Below are positions 1 to 10,752 of a stretch of DNA of 64,000 nucleotides, in pieces. Source of the DNA: Chinchilla lanigera (taxonomy: Eukaryota; Chordata; Mammalia; Rodentia; Chinchillidae); contig NW_004955438.1 of the NCBI RefSeq assembly GCF_000276665.1, positions 15,815,352 through 15,879,351 of the forward strand, read 5' to 3'. Both the position numbers and the translations under genes were made by a program. The notes under the pieces were generated by a model. That model ran no database searches. It saw nothing but the letters and a program-made list of their open reading frames with translations, and was not told the origin of the DNA. Every line of letters begins with the position of its first letter. Positions within the stretch are counted from its first letter, which is position 1.

Positions 1-375
1 CAGATTTTCTGCAAATGAGGATTTTCTTTTTCTTCTTTTTCAGTACTTGTGCCTTTTATTTCTTTTTCTTGTTTCGTTGCTCTAACTAGATCCTTCAGTA
101 CAAGTTGAATAGCAATGGTGAAGGTAGAAAACCTCATCTTGTTTCCGATTTTGCAAAGAAAACATTTAGTTTTCATTATTAAATATAAATATTAATTGAG
201 AATTTTTCATAGATTACCTATAGAAGATTGAAAAGGATTCTCTTATATTCCTAGTCTGAATTTTTGTCAGGAATAGATGTTGGGTCAAATGATTTTTTTC
301 TGTACCTACTGAAATGGTTGTACTATGACTTTTTTGTTCAGTATTACTGTGGTGAGTTTCACTGAATAATTTTTT

Positions 376-454
376 TAGTGGTATTGGGAATTGAACTCAG
401 GACCTTGTGCTTGCCAGGCAGACACTTATGCCACTGAGCTATATCCCCTGCCCC
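376..454 (-). mobile_element. ID-like (tRNA-derived) SINE with 15-bp target duplication
   Basis: The antisense B box appears as GGGAATTGAACTCAGGACC and the antisense A-box region as CCACTGAGCTATATCCCC. The 15-bp target site ACTGAATAATTTTTT is perfectly repeated at 361-375 and 455-469. This proves a discrete retrotransposed insertion into the older L1. Confidence 0.9.
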
Positions 455-1376
455 ACTGAATAATTTTTTGAATGTTAAACCAACTTATAATCCTGAGACA
501 AACTGTATCTTGGCCATGGTACAGTATTCTTTTTATATCTTACTGGATTCAACTTGCTAGCTTTTCAAAATTTTATTGATGTTCATGAGGAATACGGGAC
601 TATAATTTTCTTTTCTTGTAATGACTATAATTGGTATTGGTATGAGGATAATGATGGCCTCATAAAATGAATTGAGAAGTACTCTTCCTTTGTTTTCTGA
701 AAATATTTGCATAGAATTGATATTTTTGTCCCTGAAATATTTGGTAGAATTCACCAGTGAAGCTAGTTGAACTTAGAATTTTCTTTGCAGAGGATTTAAA
801 ATTACAAACCCAAAATTAAAAATAAATGTAGGAGTATGAATATCTGTTTATTCTTAAGTGAGCTTCGGTAATTGTATCTTTCAGGGAACTTGTCCATTTT
901 TCAAAGTAGTCAATTTTATTGGCATGAAGTTGTTCATAATATGTCCAGTATACTTTAATATTTGTAGGGTAAATAGTTACATCAACTTCTTCATTCCTGA
1001 TATTGGTGAAATGTGACTTTATTTTTTTTTTCTTCTCTGTTTCATGTTGGTTTTCATTGATTTTTCTCGATTGTTTTCTGTTGCTGTTTCCTTTTTTGTA
1101 AGTTTAGATTTAAGGTTTTTCTTATTTTTCTAGCTTCTCAAAGGAAAGGTGGTACTCACTGATTTCAGACTTTTTAAAAGACATACTTGATTAGTGCAAT
1201 AAATTTCCCTGACGACATTGGCTTAACTGCATTCACAATCTGGTGTCAGTTTGTCAGTTCAGAATATTTTCTAACTTTTCTTTCTTTTAGACACCATTGA
1301 TTATTTAGATGTATATTATTTCATTTCCAAACTTGTGGTATTTTCCAGAGACTTTTCTGCTATGGATTTCTGGTTT

Positions 1377-1475
1377 TTTGTTTGTTTGTTTGTTTTTCTC
1401 CGGTACTAGGAACTGAACTCACGATCTTGCGCTTGCCAGGCAGGCGCTTTTGCCGCTGAGCTAAATCCCCAGCCC
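1377..1475 (-). mobile_element. ID-like (tRNA-derived) SINE with 14-bp target duplication
   Basis: A T-rich (antisense poly-A) head with GTTT repeats is followed by antisense B- and A-box sequence ending in CTAAATCCCCAGCCC. The 14-bp site TGGATTTCTGGTTT is perfect at 1363-1376 and 1476-1489. This copy is close to what I remember as the rodent consensus, so it is relatively young. Confidence 0.9.
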
Positions 1476-2323
1476 TGGATTTCTGGTTTAATTCCACTGT
1501 GAACAAAGATCATACTTTATATCATTTAAATAACTTCAAATTCTTTAAAATTGTTTTGTAGCTCAGAATATTACCTTTTTAAATAAATGTTTTGTGTGCA
1601 CTAGAAAAGACTATGCCTTCCACTGTTGTTGAATGGAATTTCCTACCGATTAGTTCTTGCTTGCTTACAGTTTGTTTATTCAAGTCTTCTACGTCTTTTC
1701 TTCTTGAGTATTGAAAAAGTGTTACTGAAATATCTTTGTAATTATGATGTTTATTTCTCTTCAGATCTACCAGTTTTTGTTGCATGGTTATTATGAAGGT
1801 CTGTTATTAGGTGCATAAATATTTAGGATTATTTTTTCCTAACAAATTGAAATTATGAAGTATCCCTCTGTATGTTTGGTAATAGTTTTTTTTTCTAAGT
1901 TTACTTCATCTGGTAGTAATGAAGGCAGTCCAGCTTTCTTTTGGTTAGACTGGTACATCTTCTTACTTTTATCTTATGTATGCTTTTTAAGACAGCATAC
2001 ACTTGGATGTTGCACTTTTAAAAAATCCAATCTGACAATCTCTTCCTTTTGGTTGAGGTTTTTAGGCTATTTTCATTTCATGTATTTTGTCATAGTATTA
2101 TGATTAAATTTATTATCTTTCTCCTTGTTTTTTCATATTTCACATCTGTTCTCTGTCCCTTATTCTCTTTCTGTGTCTTCCTTTGAGTTGAGAATTTTGT
2201 GCTTAAATTTTAGTTATAATTTCCTCTTCTTTGTCTAGTTTATCAACATGGACACTTTGGTTATTAATTTGAGAATTTTTTTCTTTTCAAACATCAATAT
2301 GTAATGCTTTAAACTGATTGATT

Positions 2324-2408
2324 GATTGAGCTGGGAACTGAACCTATTAAGCAACATACTTGCACATACTAAGCGAGCACTCTACCACTGAGCTGTGCCC
2401 CTAGCTTC
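2324..2408 (-). mobile_element. Diverged tRNA-derived SINE
   Basis: This segment resembles the antisense ID-like family (GCTGGGAACTGAACCTATTAAG, later CTCTACCACTGAGCTGTGCCCC). No clear target duplication was found. It is more diverged than the copies at 376 and 1377. Confidence 0.6.
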
Positions 2409-3655
2409 TAAATTTCCTTTTAAGTGGCACTTTAATTAATTTCCCCCAAATTCTGATCTATTTTTATTTTCCACTGAGTTCACAATACTTCTTAATTTGC
2501 CTTTTGACCTCTTTGGCTCATGGATTATTTACAGGTGTGTCTTTCACAATCTTATTAACTCTGTCTCTTGTTGACATTTTAGTGGTGATTTTGAGCGTAT
2601 AATATACATTTAAATTATCACAATTTGCTGCCAATTAGTAATATAACACTTCAGTTATTGCATAAAAACTATATAGTCTTCTACTTCCATTTCCCACCAC
2701 CTGGCTTTGTGCTGTTGTTGTCATCTACTTTACCTCTATATATGTTACAAACCAAATGATACATAGTTACTATTTTCACTTTAAACAGTCAATTATCTCT
2801 TAAATTTTAAACAAATTTTATATTTATTTATAGTTACTGTTATTGCCATGTCTATATTACCATTTTCAGTGCTCTGTATGCCTTTTTATAGATCTAAACA
2901 TCCATCTTTTATTATTTTCTTTTTGCCATTGGCTTTTATGTGTCACATAAATTCTTTATTTTGCCTTCAGTTTCACTGAATATTGAATTCTGGATTGACA
3001 GTGTTTTGGTTTTTCTTGTTTTCTAGTAGTTTAATATTGTTCCTCCAACGTCTGCTTGTTTATTAATTTAGGAAGAAATCTGTGTCATTCATATCTTTTT
3101 TTGTCTGTTTGTAATATGTCTTTTTACTCTGCTATGAAGGTTTTTTTTCTACTCTTGTTAGGCAATTGGATGATGGTACATCTTGGTATAGTTTTCTTCC
3201 TGTTTATTCTTAAATTTGCTGAGCTCATAGATCTGTAGATTTAGGGTTTTCATTAGATTTGGAAAAATGTCAGCCATTGTTTCTTCAAATATTATCTTCA
3301 GTGCCTCTACTTAACATTCCCAGTCTTTCTTATTCTTCTTGATCTTAAAGTAGTTACAATAACTGTTTCAATGTCCTTGTTACTAATTCTGTTATCTGTG
3401 CCATTTTGGTTTTTATTTTCCCCTGTTGATTGATTTTTCCTCTCATTATGGGTCACATGCCTGGTCATTTTCCTTGTTGGATTCTTGACATTGTAAATTT
3501 TATTTTCTCATGTACTAGATATTTTTATACTCACGTATTTTACGTTCATATAAACATTCATTTTTATATTCACATAAACATTCTTAAGTTGTATTCAGTG
3601 ACATAATTAAATTACTTAAAATATTTTTATCTTTTTGAGGCTTGTATTTAAGTTT

Positions 3656-4192
3656 CTGTATTAGTCACCTTTCCATCGTTAGGACAAAATACCAGACATA
3701 TAAAATTTTACAGAGAGAAAGGTTATTTTGGCTCACTGTTTCAGAGGATTTAGTCCATGGAGAAAGAAACATCTCAAGGAAGAAACATCATGGCACAAAA
3801 ATAAATAAATAAATAATAAAAAGCTGGAGGGTATAGGTCAGTGGCATAAGTGCTTGCCTGACAAGCGCAAGGTCCTGAGTTCGATTCCCAGTACAGAAAG
3901 TAAGAAAGAAAGAAAGAAAATGGCAGAAGAGCATGGCAAAGAAACGCCACACCACCCATGGCAGCCAGGAAGCACAGAGTGGAGAAGATCCAAAGACAGA
4001 GAGAGGAAGGAGCTGGAAATAAGAATACACCCTTACAGGTTACATCTCCATTGACCTACCTCCTTCAACCAGGCCGCACCTCCTGATAGCACAGTCAGCT
4101 GTGAACTGGTTAGCACCCTCATGATCCATTCACCTTCTAAAAGTTCCACCTTTGAACACATGAGTTTGGGAGACCCATTAGACCTAACCCAT
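3656..4192 (-). mobile_element. MaLR-like LTR remnant, antisense, split by a SINE
   Basis: It begins TGTATTAGTCACC, continues with the GGTTATTTTGGCTCACTG-type segment, and ends near GACCTAACCCATTAT. This matches the antisense layout of ERVL-MaLR solo LTRs as I remember it. An ID-like SINE interrupts it at 3821-3920. It has no coding capacity. Confidence 0.5.
3821..3920 (+). mobile_element. ID-like SINE, sense, inside the MaLR-like LTR
   Basis: The A-box region TAGGTCAGTGGC and the B box GAGTTCGATTCCC are followed by an AAAG-rich tail. Short ATGGCA repeats at 3790-3795 and 3920-3925 may be the target duplication. An A-rich AAAT-repeat stretch (3796-3820) lies in front of the head, perhaps the tail of an earlier insertion. 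Confidence 0.75.
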
Positions 4193-4381
4193 TATATCTT
4201 TGTTGAGTAGGATTGGTGCATTATTTTTAGGGGTAATACTTCTTTGCTAGAACTACACACCACTATCCTATGAGTACTCTCCTTACTTTATCAGTTACAG
4301 TTTTTCTACTCTGATTAGTAAGAACACAAACTCTTCTTGACCCAATGTGGCTGGTTTTCCTTCTAATTTCTTCTATTCTTT

Positions 4382-4436
<55 letters not shown>

Positions 4437-4870
4437 CTCTTTTGCCTTCATTGCTGGGTAGTTTTTTTTTTTTTTTTTCTGTTTGCTCTGGTCAGTATTC
4501 AGCAGAGATCTCAAGGTGAATCCTTTGGAGACCTGTGGCATACTCTCTGTGCAGCTCTCCTCTTGTCAGTCCTCTGCCCTGTACACTCTAGTCTGAGCCT
4601 CCCTGAACCCCAGTGACATCTTAGCTCAGGAATCCCTCTGGGCTGCACCTGGGCTTCTCTCCCCTGTGGAGTTGCCCATAAGCTCAGTCTAGGCAGTAAG
4701 CCTGGATTATTGTAGGGCTCACCTTGTTGTTTCCTCCCCCCAGTGATCCCTGTGTTAGCTTGCCCATTGCCCAATATCTAAAACACATTATATAGTTTGG
4801 TGTTTTAGTTGTTGCACACAGGAAGGAGTATGGTCTTTGCTACTCCATGTTGCCTGAAAGGGAACATTTC
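4193..4870 (-). mobile_element. Likely continuation of the antisense L1/HAL1 fossil
   Basis: The end (GTTTTAGTTGTTGCACACAGGAAGG through CTCCATGTTGCCTGAAAGGGA) resembles the antisense 5' region of old L1M/HAL1 elements. It may be the same insertion as 1-3655, interrupted by the LTR. A CTTT repeat and a T-run lie inside it. Confidence 0.4.
4378..4440 (+). repeat. CTTT tetranucleotide microsatellite
   Basis: About 14 tandem TTTC units end in CTCTCT. A pure T-run (4462-4478) follows shortly after. It is likely length-polymorphic. Confidence 0.95.
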
Positions 4871-7800
4871 ACCACCAATTTTAATTTTGAGAGCTGGAAC
4901 AAGCAGAAGTGAAATGAACACAGTTCAACCAAACATCAAATTTTTCATTGATTTTGTAGCATGAACCAAGATAAGAGGGAAAGTATCACTTTGATTTTAG
5001 CAAGAAACCACATTTTTAAAAATGTACTACATGTTTCTAGATATTGTTCCTGGAGAAGGAAAAAAAATCTGACCAACTTTATTATAACATTACAGAGCCC
5101 AAAGTCAATTATGTCTAATTCTTACTGTCAGTTTTGTCAGAGCCACTAGCAAAAGGGAGCTAAAATGAAGGTTATTCAATAAGTCAAATTAGCATTCCTG
5201 TAACGGGATGATACTGGGTCACACGATGCTCTCAGTAATGATGAGCTTTAACTGGATGCCTTCACTCATGTGATTTGTAAATCACACACCCAAGGGTCTT
5301 TTTCAAATGTATTTTAGAATCATATGATCATATGTTATATCCATGAAGAAAGAACATAAACCCTTCAGAAGCAAGATCACCATTCCCATTACTTTACGTT
5401 ATACAGTAATCCCCCAACTTACTAAGGAGTTCTATTTTGGGAGAACCTTCAGAAGTTGGATTCTTCTGCAAGTCCAACAAAGTGAGTCTTATGCTCCTTT
5501 GACACAAATACACAATGTAAATCATAAAAACCAAACACACACATATAAAATACTGTACACTATTGCACTATACAATAAGCACACAGCAGCATAACTGTGA
5601 CAATGTCTGCCAGCGTTATGAGCTACTTCCATGATTGGTTCACATCTACTAATGTTTCTAATGCAATGACTTTTGTAATCCTACAGTTTTTAAAGTGAGA
5701 CTCTGGGGGAGGGTGTCATTCTCTGATATTTAGAGTTTTGGTCCAATGACATATTCTGGTACACACTACACTCCATATATAAACACAGTACTTATGTTAG
5801 AGACAGAGTGTTAGCTGGCTGCAGTGTAACTACTGTTTCCGAATGCTGAGGAGTAAACATCAGTGGAAGTCAAATTAGCAAACTGCATACATCCAAGGAA
5901 TGTTCAAAGTAAACAGCAACCAAATTAGCCTTAGAAACAAAAACAGGGAGAAATGCAGTTTATCACATCACTAAGTTTATTTTTAAGGAAATGTTTGATG
6001 CATTCAATGAGACCAGCAGCTTATGTCTATATTTATGACTATGAAGTCTGAGGTCATTTATTTCCTCTCTGCATTGCGTTGGAGTCTCCTCTTGGTTCTG
6101 TGGTTTGTTTCATTCATCAGTGTCTTCCAGTTTGCCTAGGCTAGAAACCTCAGCCTTTTTGACTTTTTCTTTTTTGGAGTAGCACATTCATCCTCAGACC
6201 ATCACAGGTTGCTCCTAATGGCAGAATCCCTCTCCATGCCCAGAAATTATTCCTGTTTTTACCTGGCCCCTGCCAGTCTTCTCCATGTGCTTCATCACCT
6301 GAAGGACTTTCTAGGTCACTATCTGCTCACGGTGAATGAGATGTCCCTCTTTGAAAGTTATATTGATTTTGGAATAAACTCCTGGTTCCTTCTTAACAAG
6401 GCATCCAGAGCCCCTATTGGATGATAATGAGTGGTCCAGCCTCTGAACTGCTTTGTCATGACTTTCTCCTAAGCAACTTACCCTGTGGCATCATATGACA
6501 CCCACCCCCTTCTCCCTGAACAATGCTACCTCATAATTTCTCTTTGCTGTCTGGAATACCTTGTAAGGCCCACTGCTGGGACCACTGTCACAAGTATCTC
6601 AGGCTGGGACTTATTCTCCTACAGTCTAGGAGGCCAGATGGCTGACATGATGGTATAAGCAGGACTGGTTTCTTCTGAAGGCTATGAGGGGAAGTCTGTT
6701 CCATCCCTTTCTCCCAGGCATTAGTGAATCTGGGGCATTTCATGGCTTGTAGAGCTCTGCCTTCATTTCCCCATGGTATTCTTCTTGTATGTGTGCATAT
6801 GCTTGTGCCTTTGTCCAAACTCCCCTTTTTGTAAGGACCCCATCTGTGTTGGATTAGGTCCCTACCCTCTTGCAGTATGACCCCATCTTAACTAACTGCT
6901 TCTTCAACATTCCCATTTCCCAGTAAAGCTAATCTCAGGTTAGGATACAATGTAGGTGGTGCATAGACACCCTTCAGTCCTTTAACAACCCTTTCTGTTT
7001 GTGGGAGTGGAAGATTGGAAGGAACAGCAAGTGAAATGATATGACACACATCAGCATATCAAAGGTCTAAGAAGTACCAAAATGAAGAAATTAGCATTTC
7101 CAAACTTAATGGGCCATAGTCCCCATTTAAAAATCTCACAGTTTAAACTGGATTTAAACCAGGTCTCTGGAACACACAGAGATGTTACATTCTGTCCATG
7201 ACTTCTGGATTTATGAGGCCATGGATATTTAGTTGTGTTTTAAAGAACTAAAATGCAACCAAGACCCAAAACAGAGGGGGAGCTGCTAATGGAGCTACTC
7301 AAGTGGAGGGCCTTCCTGGTCCCTGAGGAAGGGCCACATTCATGGGACTGCAGAGAGACAAGTCATTCTTCAGGGACCTGCTGATTGTAGGATGTGGACA
7401 CCCAAACTCTGCAGATGTCTGATTTGGTCTTTTTGTATTTCTACTTCCAAAGCACAGCCAGGCAGCCCCAGGTGTTGTCTTTCTCTGTCACTGAAGCAAT
7501 TTAGCTGCTGCCCAGTGATAGTCTCTTAATGATTATAGGCAAATGTAGTAGCCATTCCATTCAGAGACTCAGTACTAAAGATCCTGTGGAGGAAATTCTA
7601 TTTTAATAAAGTGAGAATTTAATTAAATAAATACACATTTAATTTCCCATGCTTGGTAGCTTTCAAGACACAATCAGTCATTTACTCTAAAGTGTGTACT
7701 TCAGGCACTCATGGGGAGCCTATTAACATCCAAATGCCACCATCTCAGCAGGGTTTGGCCTGAGAAAGACACTTTGCTGATAACAGTTAGCTCCACCACA

Positions 7801-7919
7801 GGGATCCACATCCTTGCATGGTGTTAAAGGGATTCAGTGAAGCCCGTGTTCCCTTGCAATAATAGAAAGTAGGGGAACAGAGGACAATAGTAACGCGGCT
7901 TTTGTCTTTCTCCACACAG
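4871..7919 (+). other. UNC79 intronic sequence without recognised exon
   Basis: About 3 kb precedes the 42-nt exon. A stretch at 5405-5560 may be a very old DNA-transposon remnant, but I could not place it with confidence. The rest appears unique. I looked for exons with AG/GT borders and an UNC79-like peptide and recognised none. Confidence 0.5.
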
Positions 7920-7961
7920 CTGATACCTATGTGGTTGCCAATGATTCAGTCAAATATCAAG
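7920..7961 (+). CDS. UNC79: UNC79 penultimate exon, 42 nt
   Basis: This 42-nt exon encodes 14 residues, LIPMWLPMIQSNIK. It is preceded by a pyrimidine-rich acceptor ending CACACAG and followed by a consensus donor GTAAGT at 7962. Both ends fall on codon boundaries (phase 0). It joins without a frame change to the terminal exon at 9585, whose first codon is His. I recognise the peptide as part of the conserved UNC79 C-terminus. The exon is far too short to be found as an open reading frame; what identifies it is the splice sites, the phase match and the peptide. Skipping it would remove 14 residues and keep the frame. Confidence 0.9.
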
Positions 7962-9584
7962 GTAAGTCACCCCTTGGGCTTGTTGGAAGCTCTGTTTCCT
8001 CCAGAGAACATCAGGACGTTCATAGAGATTGTTGATGCTTCATTTACTATGGAGAAAGAGGAACTCAACCTGGCCTTAGTTTTAGAGAGTTGATAATGCT
8101 GGATTCCCTGTGGGCCAGATAAAAGGTCTGCAAGAAGGTGACAGACAAGCCTCTGTTCTATGCTCGCTGTTGGTGGGAATGCAGATGGGACTGAGCAAGT
8201 CTCAGTGTACTGATTAGAATCCAGACTCCAAAGCTGTCTTGGTTTTGGAAGATTCTCAAGGAATATGGTCCCAAGCATATTCAGCAATGTTTCCAGACCA
8301 CTAAGATTGATTTTCTGTGATACAGATTCTACTAAGAATGGATAAATATTGAATGAGTGACAGAACTGAGCTAGAGGGACCCTACTCCTTCATTTTACAC
8401 ACAGGAAAATTCAGAATCAAAAGGAAGAGTAATGTGGGAAGGGTCCCAGAACCTGAAGGGAAAGGCCCTGACCAAACGTATTTCCCAATCCCAGGCCTCA
8501 CATGGAGTGACATTTTGTCACTGTAGGGCCAGACATACTCCAAGACGAGCAAACATAGTTGCTGGCGCTCTGTCCAAGTTCTTCCACCTGAGGCACTGGG
8601 AGTGCAGGGAAAGAGAGGCCAGAAACTCGTGCTGGCTTCCTTCTGTGAGTTGGGGAGGGTTGCTAGTGGAAGGACTGAAAATACCCAGACACTGAGAGGG
8701 CAAGGCACCTGTCAACAGTGCAGGCAGCTTTTGTGTCCTGACTATGGCCTTAGGGCTGCTGTGGCCGCTGGTGGGGCAGGGGCCCCAACACTGCTCATCT
8801 CAGTGTAGTTTTCACTGTCAAAGTGGGTCCCTTCTAGTCCCAGCTGGGAGCATTGCAGATTGCTTCCTCCCCACCACCCGTCTCTCTGCTTTATGGTAAT
8901 CCATGGCAGTTTTACATGGCAGAATGCAAGGAAGAGCCAACAGAACTTGATGACAAACTAAGAGAAAGAAGAAAAGCTTTCAGCCTAGCTTATTCATGTC
9001 ACTTGACATGAAGACAGGGAGATGATAGTAATATTAAATGTAGGAAGCACCCACTACATCCATGTTCTTTTGTAAGCACACTATTAACTCATTCGTGTTT
9101 ATAGAACCCCCTGAAGAAGTATGAGCATCTCCGCTCTACCCAGAGGAAACCCTAACACAGGCTGGTCAACCTCATTCCCAAATTGCCTGTTGAAAAGCCA
9201 GGATTTGAACTTGGAGAGTCCGATAGCAGAGCCAGGGCACTTCTCCACTATGCCAGGCCCATGTGCTGAGTTGCTGCTGGGCACAAGTGTATGTGTCAGC
9301 CAAGAACCTGGCATGTGGGCTGCATACTCCATAGCAGTGAGTCAGCAAAGACAAGCCTGTCATTATTCAGGTGGTATCGGGCCAGGGTCACCCTTAGAAA
9401 CATAGTGCAGCCCATGTTCCCTGCCCCAAGCACAGCCAAACTTGAGCGTTTGTGCTGTGCGGGCCACACAGCCCTTGAACCAGGCCAAGTGCTGCTTTCA
9501 GATGCAGACCCGTTGACATTCCCTAGGCTGCGCTGAGTTCCAGGAGGAAGTTACTAAACCAAACCATCTGCCCTTTCTTGACAG
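7962..9584 (+). other. UNC79 last intron
   Basis: This 1,623-nt intron runs from GTAAGT to CTTGACAG. It holds a MIR remnant at about 9020-9265. The rest (for example 7970-9000) looks like unique intronic sequence, and the open frames in it on both strands show no recognisable protein similarity. Confidence 0.85.
9020..9265 (-). mobile_element. MIR remnant
   Basis: The segment contains AGCCAGGATTTGAACTTGG and CACTTCTCCACTATGCC, the antisense signature of MIR. It lies in the last UNC79 intron. Confidence 0.6.
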
Positions 9585-9785
9585 CACTTATCTGCAGGCC
9601 TCCAGCTTCGCCTCCAGGCCATTCAGAACAATGTGAACCACCACAGCTTAAGGACGCTGCCCGGCTCGGGCCAGAGCAGTGCTGGCCTGGCAGCACTCCG
9701 CAAGTGGCTGCAGTGCACCCAGTTCAAAATGGCCCAGGTGGAAATCCAGTCCTCAGAAGCAGCCTCTCAATTTTATCCTCTATGA
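9585..9785 (+). CDS. UNC79: UNC79 terminal coding exon (C-terminal 66 residues)
   Basis: The acceptor CTTGACAG ends at 9584 and the exon opens in phase 0 with HLSAGLQLRLQAIQNNVNHH. It continues through a short Ser/Gly-rich turn and a segment with LAALRKWLQC. It ends in SEAASQFYPL followed by TGA at 9783-9785. The last residues match the known mammalian UNC79 terminus as I remember it. No frameshift or internal stop is visible. The leucine and glutamine spacing suggests a helical end, but no catalytic motif is expected: UNC79 is a scaffold or auxiliary subunit of the NALCN-UNC80-UNC79 channel complex. A longer open frame at 9578-9907 is offset from this one and is not the coding frame. Confidence 0.95.
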   Translation, partial: HLSAGLQLRLQAIQNNVNHHSLRTLPGSGQSSAGLAALRKWLQCTQFKMAQVEIQSSEAASQFYPL

Positions 9786-10139
9786 GTGGACTCCTCGGCT
9801 CTCAATGTCAACACTCTGGTTTAGCAATAATGGGTTTAAACACAAAACAATTTGATCCAAGCAAGTTGGGGAACATATTGGTACTGAACTTTCTCTTTCT
9901 AGTTTAGTAAAAGATGTGCAAAGGCCGGAGAGGGCCACAAATGAAGCTTTCTTGCTACACATATTTCTGATGACTCCTTGGGCTATCTGATTAAGTGTTT
10001 CCTTACATTATTTTTTAAAAACCAAATCATTTTTCTTTAACTAACTTCTATTTTTTTTAAGAAAAAAAAAAAAAATAGACTGGTGGGTACTCACAGAAAA
10101 GTTGTATAAGTCCCCCTGTTGCTATTTTTGATGATAGAG

Positions 10140-10206
10140 AATAAATAGGGTTTTTGAAACCTTTGTAGTGTTTTTTCTTAAAATCCACTCTTGGCAATGC
10201 AATAAA
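10140..10206 (+). terminator. Alternative UNC79 polyadenylation hexamers
   Basis: There are two canonical AATAAA hexamers, at 10140-10145 and 10201-10206, inside the proposed 3' UTR. The second runs into an A-stretch. Use of either would shorten the UTR by more than 500 nt. Confidence 0.3.
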
Positions 10207-10746
10207 AAAAACCTGTCACCATAAGCCAGTGACACCTGACTGAAGCTTTTTGTCATTCTCCTGGGAAAAGTGGCAGCTTGCAAGGAACATTACAAAGTGC
10301 ACTTAGAAATTAGGTGGTTAAACTGTGCCAATTGTTTTCTTTGTTTTATAATATAATATCATTTTTCAGAACTGTCCAGTAAGTTTTATTACTTTTAAGA
10401 CTAGTTTTTCAACTTATTAGTTCTAGGCTGTACTTCCTTGTAAGCTTTATGATAACCACTTTAGTTTTGTGAATAATACATTTTGTTCTTTTGTCAGTAC
10501 TTGTATACAGTTCAGTTTGCAACTGTGGATTGCATACTGGACCAGATGAGTCCTGCACTGGCACTGAGCATTGCACCTGGAGTTACGTTTCATACAGTGG
10601 AATTTTAACAGTGTCAGAGCACCAGGACGTATCTGCACTGATACCGAGCATTTAACTGTGCATTCCCAATGACATCTCTCTTTGTCTCTGTGATGCACTG
10701 ACCGAAAGAAGGCTTACTACACATTTAAGCTGTATATTGACATGCT

Positions 10747-10752
10747 ATTAAA
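10747..10752 (+). terminator. Probable UNC79 polyadenylation signal (ATTAAA)
   Basis: The common variant hexamer ATTAAA is followed within 10-30 nt by T-rich and then TG-rich sequence (TTTTTTATTACC, then TTTGTGAGCC), as expected around a cleavage site. The cleavage point itself cannot be seen. Confidence 0.5.

Larger units (their letters stand above)
1..3655 (-). mobile_element. Antisense L1 (LINE-1) fossil
   Basis: Several segments read as the reverse complement of mammalian L1. The stretch around 540-770 includes GAATTCACCAGTGAAGC, the antisense of a well-known ORF2 segment. The stretch around 1800-1870 (TTAGGTGCATAAATATTTAGG) is another typical antisense ORF2 segment. The stretch 3270-3655 resembles the antisense ORF1/HAL1 side. 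There is no intact reading frame. The element is decayed and is interrupted by ID-like SINEs. Confidence 0.65.

Noticed and set aside
3841..3900. Possible tRNA gene (clear A and B boxes)
   Set aside because: It is a SINE: it has an AAAG tail, multiple sister copies in the window, and no cloverleaf-compatible acceptor stem.
7902..8093. 63-codon frame over the UNC79 42-nt exon
   Set aside because: It starts in the intron and runs past the donor; only 7920-7961 is coding.
9578..9907. 109-codon frame over the UNC79 terminal exon
   Set aside because: It is out of phase with the real coding frame, which is fixed by the splice junction and the conserved C-terminus.
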